A stretch of DNA of 19,511 bases, taken from the NCBI GenBank assembly GCA_046593875.1, contig JBKJQQ010000051.1:1-19511 (forward strand), read 5' to 3'. The notes under the pieces were generated by a model that saw only the letters and a program-made list of their open reading frames with translations, did not search any database and was not told where the DNA came from. A program made the position numbers and the translations under genes. This document shows positions 5,876 to 13,330 of the stretch, piece by piece (the first letter of the stretch is position 1; each line of letters begins with the position of its first letter). This DNA is from SCTD01 sp046593875 (GTDB lineage Bacteria; Actinomycetota; Actinomycetes; Mycobacteriales; SCTD01).

Positions 5876-6747
5876 TCGACGATCTTGGAGATGGGCAGCT
5901 CGAGGATGTCCCGTGCCCCGGCCGCCTTGAGCGACGGGATCAGGGTGTTGACGCCCTTCTTCGGCACCACCGTCTCGAGCGCGCGCATCTGCCCGGAAGC
6001 CGTCGTCATGACGGTCGGGCTCGCCATGGCGGGCAGCACCGCGAGCACGCCCTCGAGCTGCTCCTCGGGCACGTTCAGCTTGAGCAGCACCTGCCCGCGC
6101 GCCCGCAGCGCGCCCTGGATCAGCACGACGATGTCGTCCATGGCGGCCCGCTTCGCCGGGTCCTCGTACGCCTCGCGGTTGGCCAGCAGCTCGGTGCGGC
6201 TGGTGAGCAGGGTCGCGATGATCTTGAGGCCGGCCTTGCGCAGGGACGAGCCGGTCTCGGTGAGGTCGACGATCGCGTCGACGATGTCCGGGATCTTGGC
6301 CTCGGTCGCGCCGTGGCTGGTGAAGACCTTGGCCTTGACGCCGTGCTCCTGGAGGAAGCGTCGCGTGGTCTCCGGCATCTCGGTGGAGATGCGCACGCCG
6401 TCGGGCAGGTCCGTGACGCTGTTCCACGGCGACTCCTTGGGCACCGCAAGCACCACGCTGACGACGGCCTCGCCGGCGCGCCCGCCCCCGATCTCGCCCA
6501 GGCTGACGACGTCGGCGCCGGTCTCGGTCACCCAATCGCGGCCGCTGATGCCGAGGTCGAAGATGCCCTGCTCGACGTAGGTCGGGATCTCCTGCGGCCG
6601 CAGGAAGCGCACCTTGTCGATGCGCGGGTCGTCGACGCGGGCGTGGTAGTCGCGGTCGCCTCCGCGCACGACGTGCAGGTCTGCGGCCTGGAAGAGCTCC
6701 AGGACCTGCTTCTCCAGACTGCCCTTGGGCAGGACGATCGCGAGCAC
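5872..6747 (-). CDS. hisG: ATP phosphoribosyltransferase, long (hexameric, HisG_C) form
   Basis: First enzyme of histidine synthesis, joining ATP and PRPP to phosphoribosyl-ATP. 291 residues: a periplasmic-binding-like catalytic part with IVLPKGSLEKQVLELFQAAD at the start, GIFDLGISGRDWVTETGADV (61-80), the PRPP-binding signature DLTETGSSLR (161-170), and a C-terminal ACT-like domain from about 213, ending PKKGVNTLIPSLKAAGARDI LELPISKIVE. The C-terminal domain is the histidine feedback site in this form, so no HisZ is needed. The GTG start at 6747 has AGAAGG 6 nt upstream. It lies 26 nt after ribH. hisE, which directly precedes hisG in Streptomyces and Mycobacterium, is absent here. Confidence 0.97.
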   Translation of the reverse strand: MLAIVLPKGSLEKQVLELFQAADLHVVRGGDRDYHARVDDPRIDKVRFLRPQEIPTYVEQGIFDLGISGRDWVTETGADVVSLGEIGGGRAGEAVVSVVLAVPKESPWNSVTDLPDGVRISTEMPETTRRFLQEHGVKAKVFTSHGATEAKIPDIVDAIVDLTETGSSLRKAGLKIIATLLTSRTELLANREAYEDPAKRAAMDDIVVLIQGALRARGQVLLKLNVPEEQLEGVLAVLPAMASPTVMTTASGQMRALETVVPKKGVNTLIPSLKAAGARDILELPISKIVE

Positions 6748-6773
6748 TGTTCGCCTTCTTTCGGGTGAGACGC

Positions 6774-7259
6774 CTAGTTGTAGGTGCCGGTGCGCAGGCG
6801 CTTGAGCACGGCTGCGGTGTCCAGGGCGGCGAGGACGGCCTCGCGGCCCTTGTCCTCGGTGGAGCCGGGCAGCCCGGAGCGGGCCCGCGCCTGCTCCTCG
6901 CTGTCGCAGGTCAGCACGCCGTTGCCGACCGGCGTGTGGCTGTCCAGCGACACCCGGGTCAGGCCGTACGTCACGGCGTCGCAGACGTACTCGAAGTGCG
7001 GGGTGCCGCCGCGCAGCACGAGCCCGAGCGCGGCGACGGCGTCGTGCGTGGCCGCGAGCGCCTGCGCGACGACGGGCAGCTCGACCGCGCCGGAGACGCG
7101 CACGACGGTCGGCTCCTCGACGCCGCACTCGCGCGCGGTGCGCACGGCCGACTCCAGCAGCGCGCCGGTGATCTCCTCGTGCCAGCGGGTGGCGACGATC
7201 GCCAGGCTGAGCCCGCGCGCCTCGACGGGACCGCCTGCAGGCGCACCCTTCCCGCTCAC
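6774..7259 (-). CDS. ribH: 6,7-dimethyl-8-ribityllumazine synthase
   Basis: Condenses 5-amino-6-ribitylaminouracil with 3,4-dihydroxy-2-butanone 4-phosphate to lumazine, the penultimate step to riboflavin; usually a 60-mer or pentamer in the cytoplasm. 161 residues, normal length. Seen motifs: LSLAIVATRWHEEITGALLE at the substrate pocket, VSGAVELPVVAQALA, and LRGGTPHFEYVCDAV with the catalytic His88. The GTG start at 7259 overlaps the ribBA stop (GTGA), so production is likely coupled to the enzyme that makes its butanone substrate. It is followed after 26 nt by hisG. Confidence 0.97.
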   Translation of the reverse strand: MSGKGAPAGGPVEARGLSLAIVATRWHEEITGALLESAVRTARECGVEEPTVVRVSGAVELPVVAQALAATHDAVAALGLVLRGGTPHFEYVCDAVTYGLTRVSLDSHTPVGNGVLTCDSEEQARARSGLPGSTEDKGREAVLAALDTAAVLKRLRTGTYN

Positions 7260-8542
7260 TCGGCCACCAGCGCGTCGGCTGCCGCCTCGGTCGCCTCGTC
7301 CTCGAACGCGGCGAGGCCGGGCAGGTCGTGGCCCATGCGGTCGCGCTTGGTCTTGAGGTAGCGCAGGTTCTCCTTGGTGGCGTGCACCGGGAGGGACTGC
7401 CGCCCGACGATCTCCAGGCCGTAGCCCTCGAGCCCGGCCCGCTTGGTCGGGTTGTTGGTGAGCAGGCGCATCGTCCGGATGCCGAGGTCGACGAGGATCT
7501 GCGCGCCGGTGCCGTAGTCGCGCGCGTCGGCCGGCAGACCCAGCTCGAGGTTGGCGTCGACGGTGTCAGAACCGCTGTCCTGCAGGGAGTACGCCTGCAG
7601 CTTGTGCATCAGGCCGATGCCGCGGCCCTCGTGCCCGCGCACGTAGAGCACGACACCGCGGCCCTCCGCGTCGACGGCTTCGAGCGCAGCATCGAGCTGC
7701 GGACCGCAGTCGCACCGGCGCGAGCCGAAGACGTCGCCGGTCAGGCACTCGGAGTGCACGCGGACGAGGACGTCCTGGCCGTCGCCGATCTCGCCCTTGA
7801 CCAGCGCGATGTGGTCGGCCTCGTCGAGCTTGCTCTGGTAGCCGACGGCGCGGAACTCCCCGTGCTTGGTCGGGATCTTCGCCTCGGCGACGCGCTCCAC
7901 CTGGGACTCGGTGCGACGGCGCCAGGCGATCAGGTCGGCGATCGAGATGATGGACAGGCCGTGCTCGCCCGCGAACGCCTTGAGCTCGTCGAGGCGGGCC
8001 ATCTCGTGGCCGTCCTTCTCGCTGACGATCTCGCAGATGACGCCGACCGGACGCAGGCCGGCCATGCGGCACAGGTCGACCGAGGCCTCGGTGTGGCCGG
8101 CCCGTCGCAGGACCCCGCCCTCGAGCGCGCGCAGCGGGTTGATGTGCCCCGGACGCGTCAGGTCGTACGGCGTGGTGGCGTCGTCCGACAGGACCTGCAT
8201 GGTGCGGGCGCGGTCGGCGGCGGAGATGCCGGTGGTGATGCCGGTGCGCGCGTCGACGGTGACGGTGTAGGCGGTGCGCATCCGCTCCTGGTTGGCCCCG
8301 ACCATGAGCGGGATCTCGAGCCGGTCGAGGTCCTCGCCGGTCATCGGTACGCAGATGTAGCCCGACGTGTAACGGGTCATGAACGCGACCAGCTCCGGGG
8401 TCGCCTTCTCGGCGGCGAAGACGAGGTCGCCCTCGTTCTCACGGTCCTCGTCGTCGACCACGACGACCGCCTTGCCGGCCGCGATGTCGGCGACGGCGCG
8501 CTCGATCGTGTCGAGCCCAGCGGTCAGCGCCTCGGCGGTCAC
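7256..8542 (-). CDS. ribBA: bifunctional 3,4-dihydroxy-2-butanone-4-phosphate synthase / GTP cyclohydrolase II
   Basis: 428 residues supplying both riboflavin precursors. The RibB half (about 1-205) has the acidic loop DDEDRENEGDL (30-40) and RAGHTEASVDL with His150 and Glu152. The RibA half (about 210-400) has the zinc site SECLTGDVFGSRRCDCG with Cys266, Cys277 and Cys279, the GTP-site loop RGHEGRGIGL, and LGIRTMRLLTNNPTK. In the RibB loop the usual GHVFPLRA reads GHINPLRA, so a commonly aromatic position is Asn135; the effect is unknown. Start GTG at 8542 overlaps the ribE stop and the stop overlaps the ribH start, both as GTGA. Both halves look active. Confidence 0.97.
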   Translation of the reverse strand: MTAEALTAGLDTIERAVADIAAGKAVVVVDDEDRENEGDLVFAAEKATPELVAFMTRYTSGYICVPMTGEDLDRLEIPLMVGANQERMRTAYTVTVDARTGITTGISAADRARTMQVLSDDATTPYDLTRPGHINPLRALEGGVLRRAGHTEASVDLCRMAGLRPVGVICEIVSEKDGHEMARLDELKAFAGEHGLSIISIADLIAWRRRTESQVERVAEAKIPTKHGEFRAVGYQSKLDEADHIALVKGEIGDGQDVLVRVHSECLTGDVFGSRRCDCGPQLDAALEAVDAEGRGVVLYVRGHEGRGIGLMHKLQAYSLQDSGSDTVDANLELGLPADARDYGTGAQILVDLGIRTMRLLTNNPTKRAGLEGYGLEIVGRQSLPVHATKENLRYLKTKRDRMGHDLPGLAAFEDEATEAAADALVAE

Positions 8543-9174
8543 GGGTTCTCCTCGTCCAGGTCAGGGACAGCGGACACCGGGCGGACCCCGGCGAGCAGCA
8601 GCTTCTCGACGTACTTGGCCATGACGTCGACCTCCAGGTTGACCGGATCGCCGACGCCTTTGGCGCCCAGCGTGGTCAGGCCGAGCGTCGTCGGGATCAG
8701 GCTCACCTCGAACCAGTCGTCGGCGATCGCGCTAACGGTCAGCGAGACCCCGTCGACGGTGATGGAGCCCTTCTGGACGACGTAGCGGGCGAGGTCGACC
8801 GGCAGCGAGACGCGGACGACGGTCCAGTGCTCGTCGGGGGTCACGTCGAGCAGCGAGCCAGTGCCGTCGACGTGGCCCTGCACGACGTGGCCGCCGAGCC
8901 GGTCGCTGACCCGGACGGCGCGCTCGAGGTTGACGCGGGAACCCACGTCGAGCGCCCCGAGCGAGGAGCATCGCAGGGTCTCGCTCATCACGTCGGCGGT
9001 GAACGTGCTGCCCCGGCTCTCGACCACGGTCAGGCAGACGCCGTTGACCGCGATGGAGTCGCCGTGGCCGGCATCGCTCGTCACCCTCGGGCCGCGGACG
9101 GTGAGCCGCGACGCGTCCTGCAGCGGCTCGACGGCGACCACCTCGCCGAGCTCCTCGACGATGCCGGTGAACAT
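8539..9174 (-). CDS. ribE: riboflavin synthase, alpha subunit type
   Basis: Dismutates two lumazine molecules into riboflavin and the pyrimidine intermediate. 211 residues with the hallmark N-terminus MFTGIVEELG and two homologous lumazine-binding barrels: the first with SIAVNGVCLTVVES and ETLRCSSLG, the second with GGHVVQGHVDGTGSLLDV, ITVDGVSLTVSAI and VNLEVDVMAKYVEKLL. The ATG at 9174 shares a base with the ribD stop (TGATG) and has AGGAGC upstream. Its stop overlaps the ribBA start. Also named ribC in some genomes. Confidence 0.97.
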   Translation of the reverse strand: MFTGIVEELGEVVAVEPLQDASRLTVRGPRVTSDAGHGDSIAVNGVCLTVVESRGSTFTADVMSETLRCSSLGALDVGSRVNLERAVRVSDRLGGHVVQGHVDGTGSLLDVTPDEHWTVVRVSLPVDLARYVVQKGSITVDGVSLTVSAIADDWFEVSLIPTTLGLTTLGAKGVGDPVNLEVDVMAKYVEKLLLAGVRPVSAVPDLDEENP

Positions 9175-10253
9175 CAGCTGCTCCTAGGTCGAAGCGTCAG
9201 GCGCACGTCGTCGCCGACGCGCGTCACGTCGTCCAACCGCAACCGGTGCGCCGCGGTGATCGTTCCCGCGCCGGCGTCGCCGAGGGCGTGGCGACCGTCA
9301 CCCAGCAGCGCCGGCGCGACATAGCCGACGATCCGGTCGACCAGGCCCTGCGCGACGAAGGCGCCGGCCAGCGTGGGCCCGCCCTCGAGCAGGACGCTGA
9401 CGACGCCGTAGGCCTCCTGCAGGTGGTCGAGCAGCGCGGCGAGGTCGAGGTGGTCGTCGCGCAGCGGCAGCTGGACGGTGCGCGGGTAGCCGGGCTCCTC
9501 CAGCAGCGGACCGGTCGCGACGAGCGCGGGCTGCTGCCCGGCGAGGCACTTCGCGGTCAGGGGCGTGCGCGCACGGGTGTCGACGACGACGCGCAGCGGC
9601 TGGTGGCCGGTCTGCGTGTCGAGGTCAGGCCGGGCGTCCAGCGACGGGTCGTCCGCGAGGACGGTGCCGACGCCGGCGAGCACCGCGTCGACCTCGCCGC
9701 GCAGGCGGTGCACGTCGGCGCGGGCCGGCTCAGAGGTGACCCATCGGCTGCTGCCGTCGGCGGCGGCGCTACGGCCGTCGAGGGTGGCGGCGTACTTCCA
9801 GGTGACGAACGGCCGGCCGGTACGACGGCTGGTGAGCCAGGCCTCCAGCGGACCCTGCGCGACCTCGTCGACGAGCACGCCGGTCTCGACGTCGACACCG
9901 CCGGCGCGCAGCACGTCGACGCCCCCGCCGGCCTGGTCCGTCGGGTCGCTGCAGGCGACGACGACGCGCGTCACGCCGGCGTCCAGCAGCGCCCGCGTGC
10001 ACGGGCCGGTGCGTCCGGTGTGCTGACAGGGCTCGAGGGTGACGACGACGGTGCCGCCCCGGGCCCGCTCGCCTGCGTCCTGCAGCGCGATCACCTCGGC
10101 GTGCGGGCCGCCCGCGGGACGCGTCCAGCCCTGACCGACGACCTCGCCGCGGACGTCGAGGACGACGGCGCCGACGGGCGGGTTCGGGCTGGTGGTGCCG
10201 AGCGCGCGGACGGACAGCGCGACAGCGAGGCGCATCGCCTCCGTCTGCTCCAC
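9174..10253 (-). CDS. ribD: bifunctional diaminohydroxyphosphoribosylaminopyrimidine deaminase / 5-amino-6-(5-phosphoribosylamino)uracil reductase
   Basis: Carries out the second and third steps of riboflavin synthesis from GTP. 359 residues. The N-terminal cytidine-deaminase-like domain has SPNPPVGAVV, the zinc/catalytic PHAEVIAL (His51, Glu53) and LEPCQHTGRTGPC (Cys76, Cys85). The C-terminal reductase domain, DHFR-like and NADPH-dependent, starts near RPFVTWKYAATLDGRSAA and includes RWVTSEPARADVHRLR, AGVGTVLADDP and VLLEGGPTLAGAF. The GTG start at 10253 follows a GGGGGA ribosome binding site. It is separated by 91 nt from the GGDEF-type gene. No FMN riboswitch is recognisable in that gap. 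Confidence 0.96.
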   Translation of the reverse strand: MEQTEAMRLAVALSVRALGTTSPNPPVGAVVLDVRGEVVGQGWTRPAGGPHAEVIALQDAGERARGGTVVVTLEPCQHTGRTGPCTRALLDAGVTRVVVACSDPTDQAGGGVDVLRAGGVDVETGVLVDEVAQGPLEAWLTSRRTGRPFVTWKYAATLDGRSAAADGSSRWVTSEPARADVHRLRGEVDAVLAGVGTVLADDPSLDARPDLDTQTGHQPLRVVVDTRARTPLTAKCLAGQQPALVATGPLLEEPGYPRTVQLPLRDDHLDLAALLDHLQEAYGVVSVLLEGGPTLAGAFVAQGLVDRIVGYVAPALLGDGRHALGDAGAGTITAAHRLRLDDVTRVGDDVRLTLRPRSS

Positions 10254-10344
10254 CGGGTCCCCCTCGCGTGCGTGGACCTCCGCGTGTCGGGGATCGCCGT
10301 GCCCAGGAGCGGGCCCAGGGGCAAGGCCAGTCTGCCAGAGCCGC

Positions 10345-11265
10345 TCAGGCGCGCCTGTCGACGGCCACGATCGACCCGGGCTGGGTCTTGGCCCAGCGCT
10401 TCATCTCCGCTGCCGCGGCGACCACGGCCCGGTGGTCGCGGTCGTCGGTGGTGCACGCGACGCCGATGCTGACGGTGACCATCGGGTAGCGGCGCAGCTC
10501 CATGCGGCGGTCGACCACCTCGAGGAAGCCGCGGGCGAGATCGGCCTCGTCGTAGTGGTTGCGGACCTCCCCCGCGAGCGAGGCGATCAGCCGGTGCGCG
10601 AGCGGCTCGGCCTGGTCGGGGTGGCAGACGACGACGAAGTCGTCACCCCCGACGTGGCCGAGGAACGGCGGTGGCTCCCCCGCCCGCGCGACCGTGTCGA
10701 GCAGGCAGGACGCGAGGGCGAGCAGCAGCCGGTCACCGCGCAGGAAGCCGTAGGCGTCGTTGAAGCTCTTGAAGTCGTCGAGGTCGACGTGGCAGACGGC
10801 GTACGGGGTGCCCGAGGCGGCGCGGGCCCCGATCTCGGCGTCGATGCGGTGGTTGCCCGGAAGACCGGTGAGCGGCGAGGCGGAACGCGCCTCGGCGGTC
10901 CGGCGCAGCGTGGTCTGCACCCGGGCCAGCAGCTCGAGGGTGTCGAACGGCTTGACGATGTAGTCGTCGGCACCGGCGGTGAGGCCGACGACCTTGTCCG
11001 CGGACAGCGACTTGGCGGTCAGCAGGACCACCGGCAGCGCCGAGGTGCTGGGGTGGGCGCGCAGTCGGCGCAGCACCTCGACGCCGTCCATGATCGGCAT
11101 CATCACGTCGAGCAGGACAAGGTCGGGCGGGTCGGCGAGCGCGCTGTCCAGCGCTGCCTGCCCGTCGTGCACGACGGTGACGTCGAAGCCCTCGAGGGTG
11201 AGGTTCAGCTCGACGAAGCCGGCGATGTCCCGGTCGTCGTCGGCGATCAGGATGCGACCGCTCAT
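10345..11265 (-). CDS. response regulator with a degenerate-motif GGDEF (GGDDF) domain
   Basis: 306 residues. The REC domain (about 4-120) has the acidic pocket D9-D10-D11, phospho-acceptor Asp53 in LLDVMMP, Thr83 and Lys105, all intact. The diguanylate-cyclase-like domain (about 130-305) has SPLTGLPGN, DLDDFKSFNDAYGFLRGD (161-178) and FLGHVGGDDF, so the signature reads GGDDF at 206-210 with Asp209 replacing the usual Glu. No RxxD inhibitory site is seen at the expected place. It may make cyclic-di-GMP, only bind GTP, or be inactive. No histidine kinase is nearby. The ATG overlaps the rpe stop (ATGA 11265-11262), so it is co-translated with rpe; ribD follows 91 nt later. Confidence 0.9.
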   Translation of the reverse strand: MSGRILIADDDRDIAGFVELNLTLEGFDVTVVHDGQAALDSALADPPDLVLLDVMMPIMDGVEVLRRLRAHPSTSALPVVLLTAKSLSADKVVGLTAGADDYIVKPFDTLELLARVQTTLRRTAEARSASPLTGLPGNHRIDAEIGARAASGTPYAVCHVDLDDFKSFNDAYGFLRGDRLLLALASCLLDTVARAGEPPPFLGHVGGDDFVVVCHPDQAEPLAHRLIASLAGEVRNHYDEADLARGFLEVVDRRMELRRYPMVTVSIGVACTTDDRDHRAVVAAAAEMKRWAKTQPGSIVAVDRRA

Positions 11266-11933
11266 GCACGTCCTACCAGCGGATCCGCCTTGGCCCGCAG
11301 CGCGCGGATCGCCTCGGCCGGGTCCGCCTTGCCGTAGACCGCCGAGCCGGCGACGAACACGTCGGCGCCCGCCTCGGCGCAGCGCTCGATCGTCTCGTCG
11401 CTCACGCCGCCGTCGACCTGCAGCCAGACGTCCAGGTCGCCGATCGCCTTGCGGGCCCGCCGGATCTTGGGCAGCACGACGTCCAGGAACGCCTGCCCGC
11501 CGAAGCCCGGCTCGACGGTCATGAGCAGCAGCATGTCCAGCTCAGGAAGCAGGTCGACGTAGGGCTCGATCGGGGTCGCCGGCTTGAGCGCCATGCCGGC
11601 ACGGGCGCCCTCCTTGCGCAGCGCACGGGCCAGCCGCACGGGGGCAGCGGCCGCCTCGACGTGGAAGGTGACGCTGCCGGCGCCGGCCTCGGCGTAGGCC
11701 GGCGCCCACCGGTCCGGATCGTCGATCATCAGGTGGCAGTCCACCGGGATGCTGCTGCTCTTGAGCACGGCCTCGACGACCGGCAGGCCCAGCGTGAGGT
11801 TGGGGACGAAGTGGTTGTCCATCACGTCGACGTGCGCCCAGTCGGCGGCGCCGTCGATGCGCGCGAGCTCGTCGGCCAGGCGCGCGAAGTCGGCCGACAG
11901 GATGCTCGGCGAGATCTGGGCGCGGCGTGGCAC
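11262..11933 (-). CDS. rpe: ribulose-phosphate 3-epimerase
   Basis: Interconverts ribulose 5-phosphate and xylulose 5-phosphate in the pentose phosphate pathway; ribulose 5-phosphate is also the RibB substrate, a metabolic link to the riboflavin genes downstream. A 223-residue TIM barrel: ISPSILSADFARLADEL, HVDVMDNHFVPNLTLG with His34 and Asp36, DCHLMIDDPDRW with His67, LMTVEPGFGGQAF, and VDGGV with Asp173. All metal and catalytic residues appear present. The GTG start at 11933 has GAGGAG 5 nt upstream. It follows rsmB after 29 nt and overlaps the response-regulator gene by 4 nt. Confidence 0.97.
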   Translation of the reverse strand: MPRRAQISPSILSADFARLADELARIDGAADWAHVDVMDNHFVPNLTLGLPVVEAVLKSSSIPVDCHLMIDDPDRWAPAYAEAGAGSVTFHVEAAAAPVRLARALRKEGARAGMALKPATPIEPYVDLLPELDMLLLMTVEPGFGGQAFLDVVLPKIRRARKAIGDLDVWLQVDGGVSDETIERCAEAGADVFVAGSAVYGKADPAEAIRALRAKADPLVGRA

Positions 11934-11962
11934 AGGGGCTCCTCGGGGGGGGTCGAGGGATC

Positions 11963-13330
11963 TTAGCGACGGCGCAGGACGGCGAGGTGCATCGCATCGG
12001 TGCCGTGCAGGTGCGGCCACAGCTGGACGGCCGGTCCGTCGCCGAGGTCCGGCACGCCGGGCAGCAGCGGCCGGGCGTCGACCTGCTCGAGCTCGGGGTG
12101 CCGCCGCAGCACGTCGAGCACCGGCACCACCGTCTCGGCCAGGTGGGGCGAGCAGGTGACGTAGGCCAGCACGCCGCCGGGCCGCAGCAGCGCCGCGGCG
12201 GCGTCCAGCAGCTCGCCCTGCAGGCGGGTCAGCGGCGGGAGGTCGGACGGCTGCCGGCGCCAGCGCGCCTCGGGCCGGCGGCGCAGTGCGCCGAGGCCGC
12301 TGCAGGGGGCGTCGAGAAGCACCCTGTCGGCGGTGCCGGGCGCGAGCGGTGGGGTGCGGCTGTCGGTGGTCACGACGTGCTCCGGGCCGCTGCGGCGCAC
12401 GAGCCGCGCGCGGTGGTGCTGGGCCTCGAAGGCGAGCAGCCGCGCGCCGCGCTCGGTCGCCAGCACGTCGAGCAGCGCGGCCTTGCCGCCCGGGCCGGCG
12501 CACAGGTCGACCCACAGCCGGTCCGGGCCCTCCAGCGGCGCGGCGGCCAGCGCGAGCGCCATCAGCTGGCTGCCCTCGTCCTGCACCCCCGCGGTCCCGT
12601 GCCTGACCGCGCCGACCAGCCCGGGGTCGCCCTCGGCCATCCGCACGGCGCGGGGCGACCACGGACCGGGGGTGCCACCGCTCTGGGCGAGCAGCTCGTC
12701 ACGGCCGATCCGGCGCGCCACCAGGTGCACGCCGGGCCGCGCGTCGTCGGCCGCGAGCGCGGCACCGGTCTGCCACAGATCGCCGCCCAGCGCGTCGCGG
12801 AACGCGCTGGCGATCCACTTCGGGTGGCTGTGCTCCAGGGCCAGCGCGCCGAGGCGATCGTCGGTCGGCGCGAGATCGGCGACCCAGGCCGCCAGGTCCT
12901 TCGCGGCCACCTTGCGCAGCACGGCGTTGACGAACGCGACCGGCCCCGCGCTGACCACCCGGCGGGCCAGGTCGACGGTCGCGGACACGGCGGCGTGCGG
13001 CGGGATCCGGGTGCGCAGCAGCTGGTGTGCACCGAGCCGGAGCACGTCGAGCACCGGCGGGTCGACCTGCTTCAGCGGCCGGTCGACGCAGGCCTGGAGG
13101 ACCGCGTCGTAGAACCCTTGACCGCGCAGGGCGCCGTAGGCCAGCTCGGTCGCGAGCGCGGCGTCGCGGCCGGCGATGCCGCGGTCCCTGAGCAGCCCGG
13201 GCAGCACGAGGTTGGCATAGGCGTCCTTGGTCCGGACGGCTTCCAGGACGTCGTACGCGGCGCGGCGCGGCTTGTCGTCCGCAGGCGGCTTGTACGGCCG
13301 CGCGGCGCGGCGGTCCTTCGGGGGCGTCAC
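11963..13330 (-). CDS. rsmB: 16S rRNA (cytosine-5-)-methyltransferase, RsmB family
   Basis: SAM-dependent methyltransferase expected to modify C967 of 16S rRNA (E. coli numbering). 455 residues: a NusB-like RNA-binding domain (about 20-150) containing RRAAYDVLEAVRTKDAYANL and PVAFVNAVLRKV; then the catalytic fold with VQDEGSQLMALA, SAM motif VDLCAGPGGKAALL (274-287), catalytic DAPCSGLGALRRRPEARWRR with Cys343, YVTCSPHLAE with the releasing Cys393, and WPHLHGTDAMHLAVL at the C-terminus. The start GTG at 13330 overlaps the fmt stop (GTGA). The gene ends with TAA. The N-terminal 20 residues are basic and not conserved. Confidence 0.95.
   Translation of the reverse strand: MTPPKDRRAARPYKPPADDKPRRAAYDVLEAVRTKDAYANLVLPGLLRDRGIAGRDAALATELAYGALRGQGFYDAVLQACVDRPLKQVDPPVLDVLRLGAHQLLRTRIPPHAAVSATVDLARRVVSAGPVAFVNAVLRKVAAKDLAAWVADLAPTDDRLGALALEHSHPKWIASAFRDALGGDLWQTGAALAADDARPGVHLVARRIGRDELLAQSGGTPGPWSPRAVRMAEGDPGLVGAVRHGTAGVQDEGSQLMALALAAAPLEGPDRLWVDLCAGPGGKAALLDVLATERGARLLAFEAQHHRARLVRRSGPEHVVTTDSRTPPLAPGTADRVLLDAPCSGLGALRRRPEARWRRQPSDLPPLTRLQGELLDAAAALLRPGGVLAYVTCSPHLAETVVPVLDVLRRHPELEQVDARPLLPGVPDLGDGPAVQLWPHLHGTDAMHLAVLRRR

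Noticed and set aside
10254..10344. FMN riboswitch in front of ribD
   Set aside because: The 91-nt gap is too short for a full aptamer plus platform and none of the conserved FMN aptamer sequences are seen.
10320..10347. Hairpin at the stop of the response-regulator gene
   Set aside because: GCCTGAG/CTCTGGC has a central U-U mismatch and no U-run; too weak to call a terminator.
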